A stretch of 64,000 nt of DNA from Actinomycetota bacterium (GCA_035697485.1 DASSCU010000033.1:50169-114168), one strand, 5' to 3'; shown: positions 36,301-44,383, counted from the stretch's first letter. Numbers and translations are program-made. Notes: a model not told the origin generated them from the sequence alone.

Positions 36301-36644
36301 TCGACCCACGGGTCGCCGCGCTCGCCGAGCATGTGGGCGTCGGTGATCAGCCTGCACAGGTTCGCGTAGCCGGTGTCGTCGGTCGCGAGCAGCACCACGT
36401 GCGCGTCACCCGGTGGAGGCGCGCTCGCGCGCACGGTGATCGACGCTCCGATGATCGGCCGCACTCCCTCGGTCTCACACGCCCGCACGAACCGCGCGGC
36501 GCCGTAGAGCCCGTCGCGGTCGGTCATCGCGATCGCCGTCATCCCGAGCGCCGCGGCGGCCCGCACCTGCTGTTCCGGCGTGAACGCGCCTTCCTTCAGG
36601 GAGAAGCACGACCGTACGTCGAGGTGGACGAAGGGAGCCGTCAT
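33363..36644 (-). CDS. dnaE2: Error-prone DNA polymerase, DnaE2 (ImuC) type
   Basis: This is a C-family polymerase of 1093 residues, shorter than replicative DnaE. The catalytic aspartates are in DLPDIDVDVES near residue 388 and YLKLDILGVRM further on. The PHP domain is degenerate: HLDVRSCFSLKEG replaces the H-x-H metal site with H-x-V-R, as expected of the non-proofreading DnaE2 group. An OB-fold lies near the C-terminus (VIVAGVKVASQTPAI). The gene follows an MBL gene by 96 nt and precedes dinB by 7 nt. It is probably SOS-induced. Confidence 0.93.
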   Translation of the reverse strand: MTAPFVHLDVRSCFSLKEGAFTPEQQVRAAAALGMTAIAMTDRDGLYGAARFVRACETEGVRPIIGASITVRASAPPPGDAHVVLLATDDTGYANLCRLITDAHMLGERGDPWVDPVQICAHAGGLIAIVGPRSHPGRAAALGRVDLGARLLDPFREAFGRERLFVGVEHRLERGSSDEIRAMLRLAERAGVGVVATNPVRYLEPGDAFVADVLECMRRLVPLAETNVTRRNAEGWLKPAAEMRALFTERPDLCDATLEVADMCRFDLGLGRIHFPDFPTPQGRSADAVLAERCWRGVHERAMREDERLRDRLHHELSMIRRMGFAAYFLTVADIVGDVKAMGIMAACRGSAAGSLVCYLTGISDVDALRHDLSFERFMNPMRKDLPDIDVDVESARREDVYDMILSRHGEERAGCVAMVDTYRARSAIREVGKALGLPDVEVGVVAKSFPHISARHLREAIDRLPELASINLRFEQMERLIGVAERIGGFPRHIALHPCGIVLASHDLVERVPLERSANGHRMIQADKDDVELLGYLKLDILGVRMLSSMRHALDEIARTTGEKVDLDRIALDDPATFELVRASDTLGCFQIESPGQRELLQKLQPDRWEDLIVDISLFRPGPVKSDMITPYLRRRSAFERPTYIHPGLRGPLQETYGVIVFHEQVIRALAALAGYTETYADHIRRHLDRDDMLPGFEVDFIERAVARGVDRDAAAEVWRAVTQFASFGFCKAHAAAFAVPTYQSAWLKAHHPAHMYAGLLTHDPGMYPRRTILDDARRHDIPILALDVNRSEPEYVVEEVAVGGSGGLMEGSSAAVAPQRWGIRLGFQDVHGISDAEIRSILMARADRAFRDVGDFMRRTTVSRPVTEALAHAGAFDALAPARRRHLYVAMTAETEREGDQLTLTIGADPAEGHRFKDYSDAEVVRAELEVLGLDATRHIVSFYGPLLADLGVTRSKDLRAMRGGSKVIVAGVKVASQTPAIRSGQRIIFLTLDDATGPVEVTVFESVQPKVASTVFHGYALAVAGELRRTGVGGVSVVAEEVWDLSALHRARAEGRLREAVRGEVRGPASATPAGGGPRALWHASPGSAG

Positions 36645-36740
36645 GTCGTCACTCGCGTTCGATCCCGACTTCCGCCGGGAAGTCCTCGAGACCGTTCCTC
36701 AGCCGGGGACGGTCACCGGCTGCGGGTCGCGCGCTACTGT

Positions 36741-37421
36741 TCAGCGCTGCCAGACCGACGGGTCGTGGGCGAAATGCACACGCACGGGGTCGAGCAGCCG
36801 CAAGCGGTCGACCGAGCTCGCATACGCGTCGGGATCCGGCGACCCCGATCGGCCCGACGCCTCGGGACCTTCGGCTCCCTGCCACTCGTCGCGTGACTGC
36901 ACAGCCTGACCGGCGAGGACGATGGCGCCGTCGGGCCCGTCGACGATCAGCGACTGGTGCCCCGCTGTATGCCCCGGCGTCGGGACCAGTCGTAGACCGG
37001 GGGCGACCTCGGTCTCGCCGTCGAGCAGCTCGTAGGCGAGCCCCGGCACGTCGACCCACTCGGGAACCGTGTAGTCGGGCTCGTGGACCATCGCCCACTC
37101 GGAGCGTTGCACGAAGATCGGTACACCGTGCAGCCGGGCGTTCTGTCCGCAGTGATCGAAGTGCAGATGACAGTTGGCCGCGCCGGTCACGTCGCCGAGC
37201 GAGATGCCGACCTGCTCGAGGACATCCTCGACCGGACGGACGCGCGGTGAGAACGTCGCGTCGACCTCGGCGTTGCCGAAGCCGGCCCCGTTGTCGAACA
37301 AGAAGATCCCGTCGGGATGCTCGACCGCGTGCCCGTACGACGGCCACCACTCGACCCCGAGGGTCGCCTGTTCCTCCTCGAGAAGCCGCAGTTCGGAGAC
37401 CAGGAAAGGGATGACGCGCAC
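36741..37421 (-). CDS. Metallo-beta-lactamase-fold hydrolase in the SOS operon
   Basis: The product has 226 residues. It carries the full MBL metal site: CHLHFDHCG (HxHxDH), PTPGHTAGHQS, an Asp/Gln-region ligand in VLAGQAVQ, and a terminal HFAHDPSVW. The overall layout resembles the N-acyl-homoserine-lactonase (AttM) group, but the substrate is unknown. It starts 9 nt after the DUF6504 gene and lies before dnaE2, so it is probably induced with the SOS response. No nuclease beta-CASP domain is present. Confidence 0.85.
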   Translation of the reverse strand: MRVIPFLVSELRLLEEEQATLGVEWWPSYGHAVEHPDGIFLFDNGAGFGNAEVDATFSPRVRPVEDVLEQVGISLGDVTGAANCHLHFDHCGQNARLHGVPIFVQRSEWAMVHEPDYTVPEWVDVPGLAYELLDGETEVAPGLRLVPTPGHTAGHQSLIVDGPDGAIVLAGQAVQSRDEWQGAEGPEASGRSGSPDPDAYASSVDRLRLLDPVRVHFAHDPSVWQR

Positions 37422-37430
37422 GGCTCCAAA

Positions 37431-37709
37431 CTAGTCCCACAAGCGCTCCATGTGCCAGCGGTCCTTGGCTCGGTCGAAGTAGAGATCCCAGACAGCGCCG
37501 CCGCGCGCCTCGACCCGCCAGTACTCGCGATCGCGGCCGTCGGACCACCACCGGCCCTCGATCTTCCATCGCCCGATCACGTCGGCGACCTCGTAGCGCC
37601 GGCCCCGCCACTCGAACGCGCTCGGCATGCCGGTGTCACGCTCGACCCTGATCTCCTCGTCGAATCGCTTCGTCACCGTGACGGGCCTCACAGACTCTGA
37701 ATCGAACAT
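37431..37709 (-). CDS. DUF6504-type small protein, first gene of SOS operon
   Basis: The product has up to 92 residues, rich in Trp, Arg and Glu (RWKIEGRWWSDGRDREYWRVEARGG divided over two beta strands). It matches my memory of the DUF6504 proteins that accompany dnaE2 or imuB in actinobacteria. ATG 37709 overlaps the LexA box. GTG at 37691 (VRPVTVTKRF) is an alternative start and may be the real one. The role is unknown; the context suggests a translesion accessory factor. Confidence 0.7.
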   Translation of the reverse strand: MFDSESVRPVTVTKRFDEEIRVERDTGMPSAFEWRGRRYEVADVIGRWKIEGRWWSDGRDREYWRVEARGGAVWDLYFDRAKDRWHMERLWD

Positions 37710-37717
37710 ACGTTCGA
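37702..37717. promoter_or_regulatory. Perfect SOS (LexA) box
   Basis: TCGAAC-ATAC-GTTCGA is a perfect 6+6 palindrome with N4, identical to the actinobacterial LexA consensus. The minus-strand TATGTT within it is a plausible -10 for the DUF6504-MBL-dnaE2-dinB operon, so LexA would occlude the promoter directly. It is 66-79 bp from the divergent ornithine aminotransferase start. Confidence 0.85.
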
Positions 37718-37782
37718 GCGGAGGATGAATGTACGCCCGGTCTCCGACATCGTCAAGACGCAGTTCGGACGGCGACGGCCCG

Positions 37783-37795
37783 TATCATGCTGGCC
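37783..37795 (+). promoter_or_regulatory. Leaderless -10 of rocD
   Basis: TATCAT (37783-37788) lies 7 nt before ATG 37796. This favours ATG 37796 over the in-frame ATG 37787, which would overlap the box. Confidence 0.45.
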
Positions 37796-39061
37796 ATGGC
37801 CACCGTGGCGGATCCGAACGAGCAGCTCGGCCCCGTCGCTCCGATGACGCCGACCGAGGAGCACATCGAGCTCGTCGAGCACTACTCGGCCCACAACTAC
37901 CACCCCCTGCCGATCGTCGTCGCGGAGGCCGAGGGCGCGTGGGTCACCGACGTCGAGGGCAAGCGTTACCTCGACATGCTGGCGGCGTACTCCGCCCTCA
38001 ACTTCGGCCATCGCCACCCCGCGCTGATCGCCGCCGCGCACTCCCAGCTCGACCAGCTGACCCTGACCAGCCGAGCGTTCTACAACGACAAGATGGGGCC
38101 CTTCTGTCAGGGCCTGGCCGAGCTCTGCGGCATGGAGATGGTCCTGCCGATGAACTCCGGCGCGGAGGCCGTCGAGACCGCGGTGAAGACCGCCCGCCGG
38201 TGGGGCTACGACGTGAAGGGCGTGCCGGAGGACCGCGCCAAGGTCGTCACCTGCTCCGGCAACTTCCATGGCCGCACGATCACGATCGTGAGCTTCTCGA
38301 CCGACCCCAGCGCGAAGGGTGGATTCGGGCCGTTCACCCCCGGGTTCGAGACCGTTGCCTACGGCGACGCCGCGGCGCTCGAGACCGCGCTCGCCGACCC
38401 CGAGGTCGTCGCCTTCCTCGTCGAGCCGATCCAGGGCGAGGCGGGGGTGATCGTGCCTCCCGAGGGGTACCTGCGGCGCGCCCGCGAGCTCTGCGACGAG
38501 CATCGGGTGCTGCTGATCGCCGACGAGGTGCAGTCCGGCCTCGGTCGCACCGGCCGCACGTTCGCGTGCGAGCACGAGGACGTGCGGCCCGACGTCTACG
38601 TGCTGGGCAAGGCGCTCGGCGGCGGCATCGTGCCGATCTCGGCGGTCGTGTCGGACCGCGACGTGCTCGGCGTCTTCCGCCCCGGCGAGCACGGCTCGAC
38701 GTTCGGGGGAAACCCGCTCGCCTGCGCGATCGGCCTCGAGGTGCTGCGCCTGCTGAGCACCGGCGAGTACCAGCAGCGCGCGGCCGTGTTGGGCGCCCGG
38801 CTGATCGAGCGCCTCCGGGAGGGATCGCCGCCCGGCGTCGTCGCGGAGGTGCGGGGCAAGGGGCTCTGGGTCGGCATCGAGCTGATCCCCGACGGATCGC
38901 CCGCCCGCGAGATGTGTGAGCGGCTGCTCGACATGGGCGTGTTGGCCAAGGACACCCACGAGACCACCGTGCGGCTCGCTCCCCCGCTCTGCGTGACCGA
39001 GGAGGACCTGGACTGGGCGGCGGAGCGGATCCTTACGGCCCTGGCCGAGCGGCTCGACTGA
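37796..39061 (+). CDS. rocD: Ornithine aminotransferase
   Basis: This PLP-dependent class III aminotransferase converts ornithine to glutamate-5-semialdehyde (arginine/ornithine catabolism and proline links). It has 421 residues from ATG 37796. Key features are the N-terminal HYSAHNYHPLPIVV, typical of ornithine transaminases, ADEVQSGLGRTG with the PLP Asp, and the Schiff-base Lys in VLGKALGGGIVPISA. HGSTFGGNPLACA binds phosphate. Carbamate kinase, in another operon at 54947, could use a related ornithine route, but no other arc gene is seen. Confidence 0.92.
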   Translation: MATVADPNEQLGPVAPMTPTEEHIELVEHYSAHNYHPLPIVVAEAEGAWVTDVEGKRYLDMLAAYSALNFGHRHPALIAAAHSQLDQLTLTSRAFYNDKMGPFCQGLAELCGMEMVLPMNSGAEAVETAVKTARRWGYDVKGVPEDRAKVVTCSGNFHGRTITIVSFSTDPSAKGGFGPFTPGFETVAYGDAAALETALADPEVVAFLVEPIQGEAGVIVPPEGYLRRARELCDEHRVLLIADEVQSGLGRTGRTFACEHEDVRPDVYVLGKALGGGIVPISAVVSDRDVLGVFRPGEHGSTFGGNPLACAIGLEVLRLLSTGEYQQRAAVLGARLIERLREGSPPGVVAEVRGKGLWVGIELIPDGSPAREMCERLLDMGVLAKDTHETTVRLAPPLCVTEEDLDWAAERILTALAERLD

Positions 39062-39159
39062 TCGGCGACGGTCCCGGCCCGGCAGCGGAACCCCTCGCGC
39101 CCGGCACGGTCGTCACGCTCCGCGAGACCTGGCAGGGGCGGCCCACCTCCGTACGGGCG

Positions 39160-39684
39160 GTGCGCGTGGTCGAGGACGCCCCGCTTCGCCATCGCGCATT
39201 CTACCTGGCGCCGGGCTCCCGCTTCCTGCGCGATCCCCGCGATCCGGGCGAGGTGCGCTTCCTCGATGACGACTGGCGTCTCGAGGCGAGGCAGCGCGAC
39301 CGTCCGGTCTTGTCGTTCGCGTTCCCCGAGACGGCCTACGCCGTGCTGCTGTCCTGGAGCACCGACTGGGTGTTCGAGGGGTACTACGTGAACATCCAGT
39401 CGCCGCTTCGCGACCATGACGGGGCACTCGAGTACACGGACTGGTTCCTCGACGTGCGGATCCCGCCGAGCCGCGACACCTACGGCTGGAAGGACGAGCA
39501 CGAGCTCGCCGAGGCGGTCGAGCGGGGCCTCATCACCGACGCCGACGCCCACGGTGTGCGCTGGGCCGGGGAACGCGCGGTCGAACACGTCCTGCTCCAC
39601 GAACCTCCGTTCGACCTCGACTGGGCGACATGGCGCCCCGACCCTTCCTGGGGGCCCCTGGATCTGCCCGACGACGCCACCTGA
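39160..39684 (+). CDS. DUF402 domain protein
   Basis: The product has 174 residues from GTG 39160. It matches the DUF402/FomD-like fold (RAFYLAPGSRFLRDP, VFEGYYVNIQSPL, DWFLDVRI), in which Asp and Glu residues coordinate divalent metal and several members are nucleoside-diphosphate phosphatases. The coding frame extends upstream (APGTVVTLRETWQGRP, clearly family-like) to CTG 39058, which overlaps the rocD stop as CTGA. The true N-terminus is therefore probably upstream of the only standard start. It is likely cotranscribed with rocD. Confidence 0.78.
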   Translation: MRVVEDAPLRHRAFYLAPGSRFLRDPRDPGEVRFLDDDWRLEARQRDRPVLSFAFPETAYAVLLSWSTDWVFEGYYVNIQSPLRDHDGALEYTDWFLDVRIPPSRDTYGWKDEHELAEAVERGLITDADAHGVRWAGERAVEHVLLHEPPFDLDWATWRPDPSWGPLDLPDDAT

Positions 39685-39765
39685 CGCGTTCGACCGCATC
39701 CCACACCCTCGGGAGGGGCGGGCGTAGGATGCCGCCGTCCGTTCAGTCGAGAAGGGGGATCCATC

Positions 39766-40632
39766 ATGGACAACTCGGGTGGCTTCACCACCCCGCCCCC
39801 GCCTCCGCCACCGCCCAGTGGCGAGGGAGGCGCAGGAGGGCCCGGCCTCCCGCCGCGCGGGATCGGGGAGATCCTGAGCACGGCGTTCGAGATCTACAAG
39901 GCGAACGCTTCGAGCCTGTTGATGATCGTCGCGATCGTCGTGGTCCCGCTCACGTTCATCAGTGCCTTCCTCGGGGGGGTCGTCTTCGCCCCTGAGACCA
40001 CCACCGAGGTGGTCTTCGGTCAGGAGATCGAGGTGACCAGCCAGTCGGCGGGTGCCGCCCTGCTCGTCGGGGCGATCGCCGCCGTGATCGGCGTGATCAT
40101 CTCCGCGGTGCTGCAGGCGGCGATCATGCGAGGTGCGGCACAGGGAAGCATCGGCGACCCCGTCGACATCGACGCGTCGTACAAGTGGGGCTTCGCTCGG
40201 TTCGGCAGCGTGCTGCTCATCTCGATCCTCGTCGGCCTGGCCGTGCTCGGCGGCCTGCTGCTGTTCGTGATCCCGGGGATCTTCCTCGCGGTGATGTTCG
40301 CCGTCGCGATCCCGGCGCTCGTCGTGGAGAACCGGCGCGGCACCGAGGCCATGGGCCGTTCCTGGAACCTGGTCAAGGGTCACTTCTGGCATGCGTTCGG
40401 GCTGATCGTGCTGACCTTCATCATCACCGCCGTCGTTGCGGGCATCATCGGCGCGATCGGAACCGCGATCAGCGACAACTGGTTCGTGTCGTGGATCTTC
40501 AGCTCCCTGGCGCAGATCATCGTGGCGCCCTTCTCGGCGCTGATCAGCGTGTTGCTCTACCTCGACCTGCGGGCCAGGACCGAATCGCTCAGCGCCGACG
40601 GGCTGCGTGTCGAGCTGAACCGCTCCGTCTGA
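39766..40632 (+). CDS. Polytopic membrane protein with Pro-rich N-terminus
   Basis: The product has 288 residues. An N-terminal Pro/Gly stretch (residues 8-32) precedes about six hydrophobic segments. The motif ENRRGTEAMGRSWNLVKGHFWHAFG resembles the membrane domain found beside glycerophosphodiester phosphodiesterases and in DUF975-like proteins. TAGGAT near 39725 is a candidate -10, and GAAGGGGG is the SD. A strong terminator follows. Function unknown; I make no enzymatic claim. Confidence 0.75.
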   Translation: MDNSGGFTTPPPPPPPPSGEGGAGGPGLPPRGIGEILSTAFEIYKANASSLLMIVAIVVVPLTFISAFLGGVVFAPETTTEVVFGQEIEVTSQSAGAALLVGAIAAVIGVIISAVLQAAIMRGAAQGSIGDPVDIDASYKWGFARFGSVLLISILVGLAVLGGLLLFVIPGIFLAVMFAVAIPALVVENRRGTEAMGRSWNLVKGHFWHAFGLIVLTFIITAVVAGIIGAIGTAISDNWFVSWIFSSLAQIIVAPFSALISVLLYLDLRARTESLSADGLRVELNRSV

Positions 40633-40654
40633 GATCGTCCCGACCGGTCCGTCT

Positions 40655-40681
40655 CGAGGGCGCCCCTTGTGGGCGCCCTCG
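40655..40681 (+). terminator. Terminator-like hairpin after the membrane protein gene
   Basis: CGAGGGCGCCC-CTTGT-GGGCGCCCTCG is a perfect 11-bp stem with a 5-nt loop, 22 nt after the stop codon. There is no T-run, as usual in high-GC actinobacteria. Confidence 0.75.
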
Positions 40682-40736
40682 GCGCGTTCGGGGCCACTCG
40701 GTTGTCGGCCGCGCCCCCACCGGCGAAGGTATCGCC

Positions 40737-41990
40737 ATGACGGCCCCGCCCGACCTCTCCGCGCTCCGATCACGCTTCCCCGCGCTCGCGCGGACCCACG
40801 ACGGACGCGTCGTCGTCTTCGCCGACGCGCCCGGCGGATCCCAGGTGCCCGACAGCGTGATCGAGGCCGTCGACCGCCACTACCGGGGCGGCATCTCGAA
40901 CATGGACGGGGTGTTCGCGGCGAGCGAGGAGCTCGAGGAGGCCGTGGCCGCCGCGAGACGCGCCGGCGCCGATCTCGTCGGCGCCGAGCCTCGCCAAGTC
41001 GTGTTCGGCGCCAACTCGACGTCTTTGCTGTTCCACCTGTCGCGGTCGTTCGCCCGCACGATCGGACCCGGCGACGAGGTCGTCGTCACCCGGCTCGACC
41101 ACGACGCGAACGTGCGCCCGTGGGTGCTGGCAGCTCGTGACGCCGGTGCGACCGTGCGATGGGTCGACGTCCGGCCCGACGATGCCACCCTCGACCTCGG
41201 CGCGTTCGACGAGGCGCTGGAGCGGGCGCCCCGGCTCGTGGCGTTCACGCTCGCGTCGAACGCGGTCGGCACCGTCACCCCAGCGGTCGATCTCGTGACC
41301 CGCGCCAAGGCCGCCGGTGCGCTCGTCGCCGTCGACGGCGTGCACCTGGCGCAGCACCGCTCGATCGACCTCGCCGCTCTCGGGGCCGACATCCTCACCG
41401 TCTCGCCCTACAAGGTCTTCGGCCCGCACATGGGCATGGTTGCGGCCACGCCTGCCGTGCTCGACGGCTGGGACCCCTACCGCGTGCGTCCGGCCGAGCA
41501 CTACGCATCGCCCGAGCGATGGGAGACCGGCACCCAGAACCACGAGGCCATGGCCGGGTTCGTCGCCACGGTCGAGTACGTGGCCGGCATCGGCGCCACG
41601 TACGGCCGCCCCGGCGACGGGTCCCGACGCGCCGCTGTGGTCGCGGCGTTCGACGCGATCGGGGCGCACGAGCGCGTGCTCGCGCGACGGTTCCTGGACG
41701 GCATCGCCGCGATCGACGGGGTGCGTCTGTTCGGTGTCCGCGAGGTGGAGCGGCTCGACGAGCGTACGCCCACGTTTGCCGTCCGCGTCGGCGACCGGCA
41801 CCCACGGAAGACGGCGAAAGCCCTCGCCGAGCGCGGCATCTACGCGTGGGACGGGCACTACTACGCGATCGAGCTCTACGACCGGTTGGGCCTGCTCGAC
41901 ACCGGTGGGGCGGTGCGCATCGGCTTCTGCCACTACCACTCGGCCGACGAGATCGATCGCGTGCTCGAGGCGCTCGCCGAGCTCGCCTGA
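40737..41990 (+). CDS. Class V aminotransferase, cysteine desulfurase-like
   Basis: The product has 417 residues in the PLP fold type I, class V family. It has the N-terminal FADAPGGSQVPDSVIEAV, SLLFHLSRS for phosphate binding, VDGVHLAQHRSIDL and the Schiff-base Lys in ILTVSPYKVFGPHMG. This subgroup (cysteine desulfurase-like SufS/VCR relatives) lacks an obvious catalytic Cys loop, so true desulfurase activity is doubtful. SD GAAGG precedes ATG 40737. It stands alone after a terminator and before the sqdB-like gene. Confidence 0.82.
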   Translation: MTAPPDLSALRSRFPALARTHDGRVVVFADAPGGSQVPDSVIEAVDRHYRGGISNMDGVFAASEELEEAVAAARRAGADLVGAEPRQVVFGANSTSLLFHLSRSFARTIGPGDEVVVTRLDHDANVRPWVLAARDAGATVRWVDVRPDDATLDLGAFDEALERAPRLVAFTLASNAVGTVTPAVDLVTRAKAAGALVAVDGVHLAQHRSIDLAALGADILTVSPYKVFGPHMGMVAATPAVLDGWDPYRVRPAEHYASPERWETGTQNHEAMAGFVATVEYVAGIGATYGRPGDGSRRAAVVAAFDAIGAHERVLARRFLDGIAAIDGVRLFGVREVERLDERTPTFAVRVGDRHPRKTAKALAERGIYAWDGHYYAIELYDRLGLLDTGGAVRIGFCHYHSADEIDRVLEALAELA

Positions 41991-42081
41991 GCGACGCCCG
42001 AGGAGGCCGACGCCGGGGCTGACCTGCGACGATCATGCGTCGGGGTCGTCGGCACGTATCGGCTCGGGGGTGCCGGGTTGG

Positions 42082-42122
42082 TACGATCGGGCGACTTCCG
42101 GCGCGATCCCCCTTCGAAAGGA
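42082..42122 (+). promoter_or_regulatory. Promoter and SD of the sqdB-like gene
   Basis: TACGAT (42082-42087) is a candidate -10 with a leader of about 35 nt. GAAAGGA ends 5 nt before ATG 42128. Confidence 0.4.
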
Positions 42123-42127
42123 ACGAC

Positions 42128-43330
42128 ATGCGCATCCTGATCCTGGGCGGTGACGGTTACCTGGGGTGGCCGACCGCGATGCGGTTCTCGAACCGCGGCC
42201 ACGAGGTGCACCTGGTCGACAACTACCTGCGGCGCACCGCGCATCAAGAGGCGGGGTCAGAGTCCCTCACGCCGATCGCCGCAGGTCTGCCCGAGCGCGT
42301 GGCCGCGTGGAACGACGTCACCGGCAACGAGATCGGCCATACCGAGGGCGACCTCACCGAGTGGGACGTGACCGAGGGGTTGTTCCGCGACTTCCGGCCC
42401 GAGGCGGTCGTGCACTACGGCGAGATGCCGAGTGCCCCGTACTCGATGAAGGACCGTGAGCACGCGGTGTTCACGCAGACCAACAACGTCGTCAACACGC
42501 TGAACGTGATCTACGCGATGCGCGACCTCACGCCGGACGCCCACCTCGTGAAGCTCGGCACGATGGGCGAGTACGGCACGCCGAACATCGACATCGAGGA
42601 AGGCTTCATCGAGATCCGTCACAACGGCCGCGAGGACTACCTGCCGTTCCCGAAGGTGCCCGGCTCGATGTATCACCTGTCGAAGGTCCACGACTCGCAC
42701 AACATCCACTTCGCGTGCCGGGTGTGGGGCCTTCGGGCCACCGACCTGAACCAAGGGGTCGTCTACGGCATCCACACCGACGAGACGCGCTTGGACGACC
42801 GGCTGCTGACCCGGTTCGACTACGACGACGTCTTCGGCACCGCCCTGAACCGTTTCTGCCTGCAGGCGGTGATCGGCCACCCGCTCACCGTCTACGGCAA
42901 AGGCGGCCAGACGCGCGGCTACCTGAACATCGTCGACACGCTGCAGTGCATCGAACTCGCCGTCGAGCACCCCGCTGAGCGTGGCGAGATGCGCGTGTTC
43001 AACCAGTTCACCGAGTCGTTCTCGATCCTCGAGCTCGCCCAGCTCGTGCAGAAAGCCGGGGCCGAGATCGGCATCGACGTCGCGGTCGAGTCGATCGACA
43101 ACCCGAGGTTCGAGCTCGAGGAGCACTACTACAACCCCACCCACACCAAGCTGCTCGACCTCGGCCTGAAGCCGCACCTGCTCTCGGAGACGCTGATCGA
43201 GTCGGTCTTCGCCGAGGTCGAGCGCCATCGCGGACGCGTGATCGTCGACCACATCATGCCCCGCGACCGATGGGCTGCCGGACCCATCGAGGCCGAGCCC
43301 GCGGCGCCGGCCGACACCACCGCCTCGTAG
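42128..43330 (+). CDS. sqdB: UDP-sulfoquinovose synthase-like SDR (SqdB/Agl3 type)
   Basis: This extended SDR of 400 residues would convert UDP-glucose and sulfite to UDP-sulfoquinovose. The NAD motif is GGDGYLG at residues 8-14. The catalytic set matches SqdB at the same numbering: Thr145 in LGTMGEYG, Tyr182 and Lys186 in MYHLSKVHDSHN. TPNIDIEEGF and RATDLNQGVVYGIHTDE are diagnostic. It lies 3 nt before a GT2 gene rather than the usual SqdX (GT4), so the sulfo-sugar may go to a lipid or a glycan. Function is inferred from motifs. Confidence 0.87.
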   Translation: MRILILGGDGYLGWPTAMRFSNRGHEVHLVDNYLRRTAHQEAGSESLTPIAAGLPERVAAWNDVTGNEIGHTEGDLTEWDVTEGLFRDFRPEAVVHYGEMPSAPYSMKDREHAVFTQTNNVVNTLNVIYAMRDLTPDAHLVKLGTMGEYGTPNIDIEEGFIEIRHNGREDYLPFPKVPGSMYHLSKVHDSHNIHFACRVWGLRATDLNQGVVYGIHTDETRLDDRLLTRFDYDDVFGTALNRFCLQAVIGHPLTVYGKGGQTRGYLNIVDTLQCIELAVEHPAERGEMRVFNQFTESFSILELAQLVQKAGAEIGIDVAVESIDNPRFELEEHYYNPTHTKLLDLGLKPHLLSETLIESVFAEVERHRGRVIVDHIMPRDRWAAGPIEAEPAAPADTTAS

Positions 43331-43333
43331 CCC

Positions 43334-44383
43334 ATGTGGGCCCTGCGGCTGCTCGCCGGCGTGGCCGCGGCCGCGTTCTTCCTGGCGGCGCTGCGCTCAT
43401 ATCAGCGACGGAACATCAGCCGGCTCAGCCTGTTCACGGCGTTCATCGCCTCGACCGCCGTGATCGTGCTGGCGGCCTTCCCGAACCTGTTCGACCCCGT
43501 CTTCGACACCCTCAACTTCCAAGCGGGCAACAACCGGAGGCTCGTGGCGCTGCTGCTCGGCGCGGTGGTCGTGCTCTTCCTGCTGCTGTTCCGCCTGCAA
43601 GGTCACTCCGACCGCAGCGAGCGCGCGATCCGACAGCTCGTGGAGTCGCTCACCGTCGAGCGGTTCGACTGGGACGAAGCCGAGCGTCGCGTGCCGTCGG
43701 GGCCCAAGGTCGTCACGATCTCCCCGGCGTTCAACGAGGCCGAGAACGTCGGCGTGGTGATCGACGCGATGCCGAAAGAGGTCGCGGGCTACCACGTGGT
43801 GCCGATCGTGATCGACGACCACTCCGAAGACGGCACCGCCGACGCCGCCCGGGTGGCCGGGGCCTTCGCGGCGACCTTGCCGATCCGGCGCGGAGGCGGG
43901 ATGGCGCTGCGCGTCGGTTACGAGATCGCGCTGCGGCTCGGCGCCGACATCGTCGTCTCGCTCGACGCCGACGGGCAGCACCTGCCCGAGGAGATCCCCG
44001 CGTTGATCGCTCCGATCGTCGAGGACCGCGCCGACCACGTGAACGGGTCCCGCATGCTGGGCGACTTCGAACGAGGGCCCCTGATCCGCCACGCGGGCGT
44101 GCACTTCTTCTCCTGGCTCGTGACGATCCTCACCGGTCAACGGATCACCGACATCTCGAGCGGGTACCGCGCGACGCGCGCCGAGACCCTGCGCAAGCTG
44201 ATCCTCGTGCAGGATCAGTTCTGGAGCTCGGAGATCACGATCGAGGCCCTGCGGCAACGTGCCCGCATCGTGGAGGTACCGGTCACGTTCCTCACACGAC
44301 GCGGCGGCGAGTCGAAGAAGCCGAAGAGCATGCGGTACGCCTGGCACTTCTCGAAGGCGATCGGCAAGACCTGGCTCAGGTGA
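43334..44383 (+). CDS. DUF2304-GT2 fusion glycosyltransferase
   Basis: The product has 349 residues. The N-terminal third has three hydrophobic segments with the DUF2304 pattern (LRSYQRRNISRLSLFTAFIASTAVIVLA). A family-2 glycosyltransferase domain starts near residue 125 (TISPAFNEAENVGVVIDAMP) with DDHSEDGTAD and DADGQHLPEEI (DXD), like polyprenyl-phosphate sugar transferases. It lies 3 nt after the sqdB-like gene and is surely cotranscribed, so it may use UDP-sulfoquinovose or its product. Its 3' end overlaps a convergent gene by 8 bp. Confidence 0.85.
   Translation: MWALRLLAGVAAAAFFLAALRSYQRRNISRLSLFTAFIASTAVIVLAAFPNLFDPVFDTLNFQAGNNRRLVALLLGAVVVLFLLLFRLQGHSDRSERAIRQLVESLTVERFDWDEAERRVPSGPKVVTISPAFNEAENVGVVIDAMPKEVAGYHVVPIVIDDHSEDGTADAARVAGAFAATLPIRRGGGMALRVGYEIALRLGADIVVSLDADGQHLPEEIPALIAPIVEDRADHVNGSRMLGDFERGPLIRHAGVHFFSWLVTILTGQRITDISSGYRATRAETLRKLILVQDQFWSSEITIEALRQRARIVEVPVTFLTRRGGESKKPKSMRYAWHFSKAIGKTWLR

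Noticed and set aside
36725..36750. GAACAGTAGCG before dnaE2 as a second SOS box
   Set aside because: Only the left half-site matches; GTTC is missing at the right spacing.
34302..36896. 864-codon plus-strand frame opposite dnaE2
   Set aside because: It is an antisense shadow of dnaE2 with no recognisable domain; similar long antisense frames occur opposite ileS, mur genes and fdhB.
40737..41990. Functional link of the class V aminotransferase to sulfur supply for sqdB
   Set aside because: SqdB uses sulfite, the enzyme lacks an evident desulfurase Cys loop, and the genes have separate promoter candidates.
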